A stretch of DNA of 64,000 nt from Seonamhaeicola maritimus (GTDB taxonomy: Bacteria; Bacteroidota; Bacteroidia; Flavobacteriales; Flavobacteriaceae): assembly GCF_008056315.1 (NCBI RefSeq), contig NZ_VRKQ01000008.1:1857733-1921732 (forward strand). Reading direction: 5' to 3'. The notes under the pieces are model-generated. The model had not been told where the DNA came from. It did no database searches and saw nothing but the letters and a program-made list of their open reading frames with translations. This document shows, one piece after another, positions 59,284 to 64,000 of this stretch (positions within the stretch are counted from its first letter, which is position 1; each line of letters starts with the position of its first letter). Made by a program: the position numbers and the translations under genes.

Positions 59284-60234
59284 ATGAATAGTATACCTAG
59301 TGTTAATTTAAAAGATTTTCTTTCTGATGATTCTGTTAGAAAGCAGAATTTTGTAGATGCTATTGGAAAAGCTTACGAAGAGATAGGGTTTGTAGCCTTA
59401 AAAGGTCATTTTTTAGACGATGCTTTGGTAGAAAGATTGTATAATGAAGTTAAAAACTTTTTTAATTTACCAGTAGAGACCAAACAGAAATACGAAATAC
59501 CTGGAATTGGTGGACAACGTGGTTATGTTTCTTTTGGAAAAGAAAGTGCTAAAGGTAAAAAGGAAGGTGATTTGAAAGAGTTTTGGCATTTTGGGCAATA
59601 TGTTGAGAATAATAACAAGCTTAAAGCGGAATACCCTGATAATGTCTTAGTGGATGAACTCCCAGAGTTTAATGAGGTTGGTAAAGAAACCTACAGAATG
59701 CTCGAAAAAACAGCAAAATATGTACTTAGAGCTTTGGCTTTACATTTAGGATTAGAGGAAACATATTTTGATGAATACATCCTTAATGGAAACTCTATAT
59801 TAAGACCTATTCACTATCCTCCTATTAAAGAAGAACCAAAAGAAGCGGTTAGAGCCGCGGCTCATGGTGATATTAACTTAATCACTTTGTTGATGGGAGC
59901 TCAAGGAAAAGGCTTACAAGTACAAAATCATAAAGGTGAATGGCTAGATGCTATTGCTCAGGATGATGAATTGATGATAAATGTTGGAGATATGTTATCA
60001 AGACATTCCAACAACAAGCTTAAATCAACTATTCACCGCGTGGTAAACCCACCAAAAGAGCTTTGGGGCACTTCGCGCTATTCCATACCATTCTTTATGC
60101 ACCCTATTAGTGATATGAAATTGAATGTATTAGAAGGTTGTATTGATGATAATAATCCTAGGCAATTTGAAGATATTACAGCAGGTGAATTTTTAAATGA
60201 AAGATTGGTTGAATTAGGACTGATTAAAAAGTAA
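59284..60234 (+). CDS. Isopenicillin N synthase-like 2OG/Fe(II) oxygenase
   Basis: The 316-aa double-stranded beta-helix oxygenase has the N-terminal DIOX_N helix region (AYEEIGFVALKGHFLDDALVERLYNEVKNFFNLPVETKQKYEIPG). Its Fe(II) ligands are visible as H and D in AAHGDINLITLLMG (about residues 195-208) and His in STIHRVVNPP. The 2OG- or carboxylate-binding Arg-x-Ser is in SRYSIPFF. No beta-lactam genes are near, so the family name is structural only. It begins a five-gene run in the same direction (to 63249) with very short gaps. Confidence 0.9.
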   Translation: MNSIPSVNLKDFLSDDSVRKQNFVDAIGKAYEEIGFVALKGHFLDDALVERLYNEVKNFFNLPVETKQKYEIPGIGGQRGYVSFGKESAKGKKEGDLKEFWHFGQYVENNNKLKAEYPDNVLVDELPEFNEVGKETYRMLEKTAKYVLRALALHLGLEETYFDEYILNGNSILRPIHYPPIKEEPKEAVRAAAHGDINLITLLMGAQGKGLQVQNHKGEWLDAIAQDDELMINVGDMLSRHSNNKLKSTIHRVVNPPKELWGTSRYSIPFFMHPISDMKLNVLEGCIDDNNPRQFEDITAGEFLNERLVELGLIKK

Positions 60235-60239
60235 AAGGT

Positions 60240-60572
60240 ATGGATTTACAAGATCAACTTAAGAATCTATTTCCAGACATGGTTTCTGAAGATGTTTCTA
60301 ATGAGACAGCAGATAATGGAGATAACTTATGGATTCAGGACGATCCAATTATTTGCAAATACGAAAAACGAAAAGGCAAACCAATCACAATTCTTGAAGG
60401 TTATACAGGCGCTACTGAAGACTTTAAACAATTAGCCAAAGAATTAAAAACAAAATTAAGTGTTGGTGGTAGTTTTAAGGATGATAAAATTATTATTCAA
60501 GGCGATTACAGAGATAAAATAATGAATATCCTTAAGGATAGAGGTTTCAAAGTAAAACGAGTTGGAGGTTAA
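60240..60572 (+). CDS. SUI1/YciH translation initiation factor-like protein
   Basis: The 110-aa product is an eIF1/SUI1 fold. CKYEKRKGKPITILEGYTGATEDFKQLAKELKTKLSVGGSFKDDKIIIQGDYRDKIMNILKDRGF matches the YciH family over residues 38-104. Bacterial YciH helps discriminate initiation complexes on the small subunit. It is 5 bp downstream of the oxygenase gene and 2 bp upstream of the DUF1835 gene, so it is cotranscribed. Confidence 0.9.
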   Translation: MDLQDQLKNLFPDMVSEDVSNETADNGDNLWIQDDPIICKYEKRKGKPITILEGYTGATEDFKQLAKELKTKLSVGGSFKDDKIIIQGDYRDKIMNILKDRGFKVKRVGG

Positions 60573-60574
60573 TT

Positions 60575-61516
60575 ATGGATAGAAAGCAGCTACATATTAC
60601 TAATGGTGATGTTTTAACTAATTACCTGAATGACTCTGGCTATAAAGGGGATATAATCACATGGCATGAAATGCTTTGTGAAGGTCCTACATTAGTGAAT
60701 ATTTTGTCGGATGATTTTTTTAAAGTTAGAGCCGATTTCTTTAGCGAAACATACAACGTTTACTTAGATATTGACGCTTATAAATCTGAAATAAAAAAAC
60801 TAGATAATATTGAAGATTACTCCGAAATAGTCCTTTGGTTTGAATATGACTTATTTTGCCATATTAACTTAATGGCAGTTATAAGTTTAATAAAACAGAA
60901 AAAAATAAAGCTACCTATTTCATTGGTTTGCAGCGGACGTGTTAGTCACAGTAAAAACTTAAAAGGTCTTTCAGAATTAAGCTCTGAAGAATTAACTGTA
61001 CATTACACCAATAGAGCAAAACTAAATCAAGATGATATTGAACTAGCCGAAACGCTCTGGCAAATTTACAACGGTAAGGATCACAATTTATTCAAGCCTT
61101 TTATAGTTCAAAGTTCATCTTTTGATTACATGAGCAATTGCTTAAAAGCGCACCTAAAACGTTTTCCAGATAGTAAAAGTGGTTTAAGTACTATTGAAAA
61201 CAATATTTTAGAAATACTTGATAAAAATATTATAAAATCTAAGCATCACTTACTTGGTTACGCACTCAACTATCAAGGATTTTATGGTTTTGGTGATATG
61301 CAATTAGGAAGAATTATTGATCAACTTTCAATATTTTATACCGAAGACGAAAGTGGTATTCAGTTAAACAGAAAAGGATATGAAGCATTGTTAGGTCAAC
61401 ATAATTTTGCTTCTGAAATAAATGATACTACAGTATTTGGTGGTGTTAAAAAGCCAGACTTTCAATTCAATAAACAAGAAAATAAGCTTGTAAAAACAGT
61501 AATAAATGCCCATTAA
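60575..61516 (+). CDS. DUF1835-family protein
   Basis: The 313-aa soluble protein begins LHITNGDVLTNYLND (residues 6-20) and continues ITWHEMLCEGPTL. That is the N-terminal DUF1835 signature (HITNGD ... WxExLxxGP). EIVLWFEYDLFCHINLMAVISLI supplies the next conserved block, and a C-terminal helical half follows. The domain is found in many bacteria, sometimes fused to other domains, and has no established role. It overlaps the phosphorylase gene by 11 bases. Confidence 0.85.
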   Translation: MDRKQLHITNGDVLTNYLNDSGYKGDIITWHEMLCEGPTLVNILSDDFFKVRADFFSETYNVYLDIDAYKSEIKKLDNIEDYSEIVLWFEYDLFCHINLMAVISLIKQKKIKLPISLVCSGRVSHSKNLKGLSELSSEELTVHYTNRAKLNQDDIELAETLWQIYNGKDHNLFKPFIVQSSSFDYMSNCLKAHLKRFPDSKSGLSTIENNILEILDKNIIKSKHHLLGYALNYQGFYGFGDMQLGRIIDQLSIFYTEDESGIQLNRKGYEALLGQHNFASEINDTTVFGGVKKPDFQFNKQENKLVKTVINAH

Positions 61517-62375
61517 AGAATCTGAACTGATCTTAAACCCTGATGGCAGTGTTTATCATCTCAATTTAAAACCAGAAAATATAGCCGACACCATAATTTT
61601 TGTTGGTGATCAAAACAGAGTAGATAGAATTTCTAAACACTTCGATTCTATTGAATTCGAAACTCAAAAAAGGGAATTTAAAACTCATACTGGTTATTAC
61701 AAAGGAAAACTAATTACGGTACTTTCAACAGGTATTGGACCTGACAATATTGATATTGTCATGAACGAATTGGATGCTTTGGTTAATATTGACTTAGACA
61801 CAAGGAAACCTAAAGATAACCTTAAAAGTCTTGATATTATTAGAGTAGGGACATCCGGATCGCTTCAAAAGGATATTCCGGTAGACTCATTTGTTCTAAG
61901 TCAATTTGGATTAGATTTAAACGGCATGCTTCACTTTTATCAAATAGATTCTATTAAAAACAGAGAAATTGAGGAAGCTTTTATAAAACAAATCAATTGG
62001 TGTAAGGATAAGGCAACACCTATTGTGGTTAGAAATAGTCCTTCTCTAGAAAAAAGATTAGAGAGCGATAAGACATTTAAAGGTATGACAGCAACTGCAG
62101 CAGGATTTTATGGTCCTCAAGGTCGTGTTTTAAGACTACCTGTTCAAAATCCAGAATTAAACCATAATATGGATAGTTTCAATTTTAATGGTTTTCGTGT
62201 TACAAACCTTGAAATGGAAACATCGGCTATATTCGGCTTAGCAAAACTTCTAGGGCATCATGCAGTGTCTCTTAATGCTATTATTGCTAATAGAGCAACA
62301 GGTAACTTTAGTGATAACCCTGGAAAAGCTGTAGATGACCTCATTTTATACACGTTAAATAAAATTGTAGAATAA
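61506..62375 (+). CDS. Nucleoside phosphorylase (uridine phosphorylase-like)
   Basis: The 289-aa product belongs to the PNP/UDP family. IIFVGDQNRVDRISKHFDSIEFETQKREFKTHTGYYKGKLITVLSTGIGPDNIDIVMNEL (about residues 29-88) includes the phosphate site, and RVGTSGSLQKDIPVDSFV follows. TNLEMETSAIFGLAKLLGHHAVSLNAIIANRATGNF (about 236-271) holds the ribose-binding Glu. It probably phosphorolyses uridine or another nucleoside. It overlaps the DUF1835 gene by 11 bases. Confidence 0.87.
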   Translation: MPIKESELILNPDGSVYHLNLKPENIADTIIFVGDQNRVDRISKHFDSIEFETQKREFKTHTGYYKGKLITVLSTGIGPDNIDIVMNELDALVNIDLDTRKPKDNLKSLDIIRVGTSGSLQKDIPVDSFVLSQFGLDLNGMLHFYQIDSIKNREIEEAFIKQINWCKDKATPIVVRNSPSLEKRLESDKTFKGMTATAAGFYGPQGRVLRLPVQNPELNHNMDSFNFNGFRVTNLEMETSAIFGLAKLLGHHAVSLNAIIANRATGNFSDNPGKAVDDLILYTLNKIVE

Positions 62376-62391
62376 AACTGATTTTTGATAA

Positions 62392-63249
62392 ATGAAGCAT
62401 GTGAATATTGGTGGTGTACCTGAACATTTTAATTTGGCTTGGTATTTAACCCTTAAAAATGGTGAGTATAAAGACGAAGGTATTAATTTGAGGTGGCATG
62501 ATTATTATGGTGGTACGGGAGCCATGTGTAAAGCATTAAGGGAAAAAGAAATTGATATTGCTGTTATACTTACTGAAGGCATTACTAAAGACATTATTGC
62601 TGGTAACCCAAGTAAAATTGTTCAAACTTTTGTGCAAACACCTTTAGTTTGGGGAATTCATGTGGCTGCTAACTCTAAATATAATACTATTGCTGACTTG
62701 AAAGGAACCAAAGCTGCCATAAGTAGATATGGTTCTGGCTCTCACTTAATGGCGTATATAAACGGAGAAAACAATAATTGGGATTTAGAAAAAGATCTAG
62801 ATTTTGAGGTTATTAAAAATTTGGAAGGTGCTGTTGAAGGTTTAACAGATGGCGAAGCAGATTATTTCCTTTGGGAAAAATTCACCACTAAACCCTTGGT
62901 TGATGACGGAACTTTTAGAAGCGTTGGTAATTGCCCTTCACCTTGGCCTTGTTTTGTTATTGCTGTTAGAGAAGATTTTATTAATAATGAAGAAGACACT
63001 CTAAAAACCATCTTAGATATTATAAACAATACAACTGTTGATTTTAAGCACATTCCTAGTATCGACAAAACTATAGCTAATAGGTATGAGCAAAAAATTG
63101 AAGATGTTCAAGAATGGTTAAGTTTAACCGAATGGTCTCAGGAGGTAATTGACGAGGACACCTTGATGACTGTTCAAAAGGAACTCTTCAATCTTAATAT
63201 TATTCCTGAAATTGTTGATTATAATTGCTTAGTTGATAAACTTGAATGA
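62392..63249 (+). CDS. Signal-less substrate-binding-fold protein (NMT1/SBP-like)
   Basis: The 285-aa product looks like a type 2 periplasmic-binding fold. The opening is KHVNIGGVPEHFNLAWYLTLKNGEYKDEGINLRWHDYYGGTGAMCKALREKEIDIAVILTEG. Hinge segments are TPLVWGIHVAANSKYNTIADLKGTKAAISRYGSGS and PSPWPCFVIAVREDF. It has no signal peptide and no ABC-transporter partner, so it is probably cytoplasmic. Such proteins can be enzymes or cofactor-pathway proteins (THI5 or MqnA/MqnD relatives); I cannot choose between them. It starts 17 bp after the phosphorylase gene and ends the run. Confidence 0.78.
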   Translation: MKHVNIGGVPEHFNLAWYLTLKNGEYKDEGINLRWHDYYGGTGAMCKALREKEIDIAVILTEGITKDIIAGNPSKIVQTFVQTPLVWGIHVAANSKYNTIADLKGTKAAISRYGSGSHLMAYINGENNNWDLEKDLDFEVIKNLEGAVEGLTDGEADYFLWEKFTTKPLVDDGTFRSVGNCPSPWPCFVIAVREDFINNEEDTLKTILDIINNTTVDFKHIPSIDKTIANRYEQKIEDVQEWLSLTEWSQEVIDEDTLMTVQKELFNLNIIPEIVDYNCLVDKLE

Positions 63250-63269
63250 AACTTTTATATTAAAAACCT

Positions 63270-64000
63270 TTAATCCTTTTGATATTTTATAATTCGTTTA
63301 ACAATGTATTTTTGAGTACTAGATACTGAAATTCTCATAAAATAAACTCCCTCTACTAAATGCTGTAAATTATTAATTACAATTTGTCCATTAATTGGTG
63401 AAACCTGCCGATCTTTATAAATAGTTTTTCCATTAATGTCCAACATTTTGATATCTAATTTTTTATTGACATCTGATGATAAGTTGATAGTTATTTGGTG
63501 ATTAAACGGATTGGGATATAATTGCAACTCATTAAATCTAAAATCAGCATCACTCAAAGTATCCTCTGTCGCAGGGTCACAGTCGTCGTCTAATCCATTA
63601 CCCGGTATTTCTGTAACTCCTGGGTTAACTTCCATTAAAGTATCATCACAGTCATTATTGGTTAAACTATACCCTAACCCAGGATCTGAACAAAATTCTG
63701 TACCTGAATCATTTTCATCTCCATATCCGTCCCCATCTACATCTATATAGTATGTGGTTTGTCCAATGACGTCACCATCTGCATCATCCGTAAGTCCATC
63801 GCAGTCATCATCAGCTCCATTACAAATCTCACTTGCTCCAGGATGTATAGCACTGTTACCGTCATTACAATCGTCATTGGTATTGGATTCTCCCGATCCC
63901 GGTGTACTGTTTGAGGATGACGTAGTAGTCGTGCTTCCATAGCCATCACCATCTGCATCTACATATCTTAAATAATTACCATCGCAATCTTCATCTACAT
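63270..64000 (-). CDS. T9SS cargo protein with MopE-type metal-binding repeats (3' end only)
   Basis: The minus-strand frame is open from the window edge at 64000 to a stop at 63270, so only the C-terminal 243 or so residues are seen; the start lies to the right. The visible part contains repeated Asp/Asn/Gly/Cys-rich units. Examples are VDADGDGYG, NDDCNDGN, HPGASEICNGADDDCDGL, YIDVDGDGYGDEN and NPGVTEIPGNGLDDDCDPATED, matching putative copper-binding MopE-type motifs. A type A sorting domain follows: FNELQLYPNPFNHQITINLSS, IKMLDINGKTIYKD and VEGVYFMRISVSSTQKYIVKRI. It is a secreted, probably surface-attached, T9SS substrate. Confidence 0.9.
   Translation of the reverse strand, partial: VDEDCDGNYLRYVDADGDGYGSTTTTSSSNSTPGSGESNTNDDCNDGNSAIHPGASEICNGADDDCDGLTDDADGDVIGQTTYYIDVDGDGYGDENDSGTEFCSDPGLGYSLTNNDCDDTLMEVNPGVTEIPGNGLDDDCDPATEDTLSDADFRFNELQLYPNPFNHQITINLSSDVNKKLDIKMLDINGKTIYKDRQVSPINGQIVINNLQHLVEGVYFMRISVSSTQKYIVKRIIKYQKD

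Noticed and set aside
59284-60234. Beta-lactam (isopenicillin N) biosynthesis
   Set aside because: Only the oxygenase fold is present; no ACV synthetase or related genes are in the window.
63511-63942. Plus-strand ORFs and the minus-strand 63743-63958 frame at the right edge
   Set aside because: They are shadows of the Asp/Gly/Cys repeat coding frame on the minus strand.
1-64000. tRNA, rRNA, insertion sequences, prophage or integrative element
   Set aside because: No cloverleaf-like GC-rich segments, transposase or integrase motifs, or terminal inverted repeats were seen on reading both strands.

Overview
The window is from the chromosome of a low-GC member of the Bacteroidota, very probably a marine Flavobacteriaceae (Winogradskyella/Lacinutrix/Formosa-like). 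This rests on TonB-type barrel receptors with carboxypeptidase-like N-domains, T9SS sorting tails, DUF3667 and DUF4834 proteins, a GH109 enzyme, an E1 alpha/beta fusion, and repeated TAnnTTTG -7 promoter elements with almost no Shine-Dalgarno signals. I see no tRNA, rRNA, CRISPR, phage or insertion sequence. Most of the window is housekeeping or conserved flavobacterial content, with a few unusual loci.

Layout. 1-11 kb: a membrane protein, an outer-membrane receptor preceded by an 18-bp perfect palindrome, alanine dehydrogenase, proline dehydrogenase divergent from aroB, an Lrp regulator, an M14 carboxypeptidase and an XRE repressor-like gene. The last two share TTTACA-NN-TGTAAA boxes. 11-18 kb: a conserved 493-aa protein, Bcp peroxiredoxin, an endonuclease III without Fe-S cysteines, a 49-aa small gene, an ECF sigma factor and uvrA. 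18-23.5 kb: a DUF3667 protein, two paralogous secreted YDxYG-repeat proteins each behind a sigma54-like -24/-12 element, a T9SS protein and a GH109 oxidoreductase-type glycosidase. 23.6-29 kb: an overlapping flippase, glycosyltransferase and YfhO cluster. 29-39.8 kb: a PLP pair that may make sulfonolipids (cysteate acyltransferase-like and cysteine/cysteate synthase-like), oligopeptidase B, YbaB, threonine aldolase, prfB with its programmed frameshift, a HAD phosphatase and ArsC. 39.8-55.6 kb: a second receptor, a 58-aa membrane peptide, fumC, a Crp-like regulator, GT9, MFS and EamA transporters, a helicase, a sulfatase, an S9 peptidase, an aldo/keto reductase and a secreted protein.

55.8-57.1 kb is the most unusual locus. 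It is a tandem array of three nearly identical 28-codon ORFs on an exact 129-bp period. A diverged 44-codon relative follows, then a solitary exbD. Differences between copies are mostly synonymous, so the peptides appear to be really made and conserved. They are cationic, have no signal peptide, and resemble nothing I can name.

57-64 kb: branched-chain 2-oxoacid dehydrogenase E1, a 2OG-Fe(II) oxygenase followed by a run of genes (SUI1, DUF1835, nucleoside phosphorylase, a signal-less substrate-binding-type protein), and the 3' end of a T9SS cargo protein with MopE-type Asp/Cys repeats running off the right edge.

Where the longest open frame starts at a TTG or GTG, or at an upstream ATG that looks wrong, I moved the start to an internal ATG. 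In several cases the TTG is itself the end of a TAnnTTTG promoter element.
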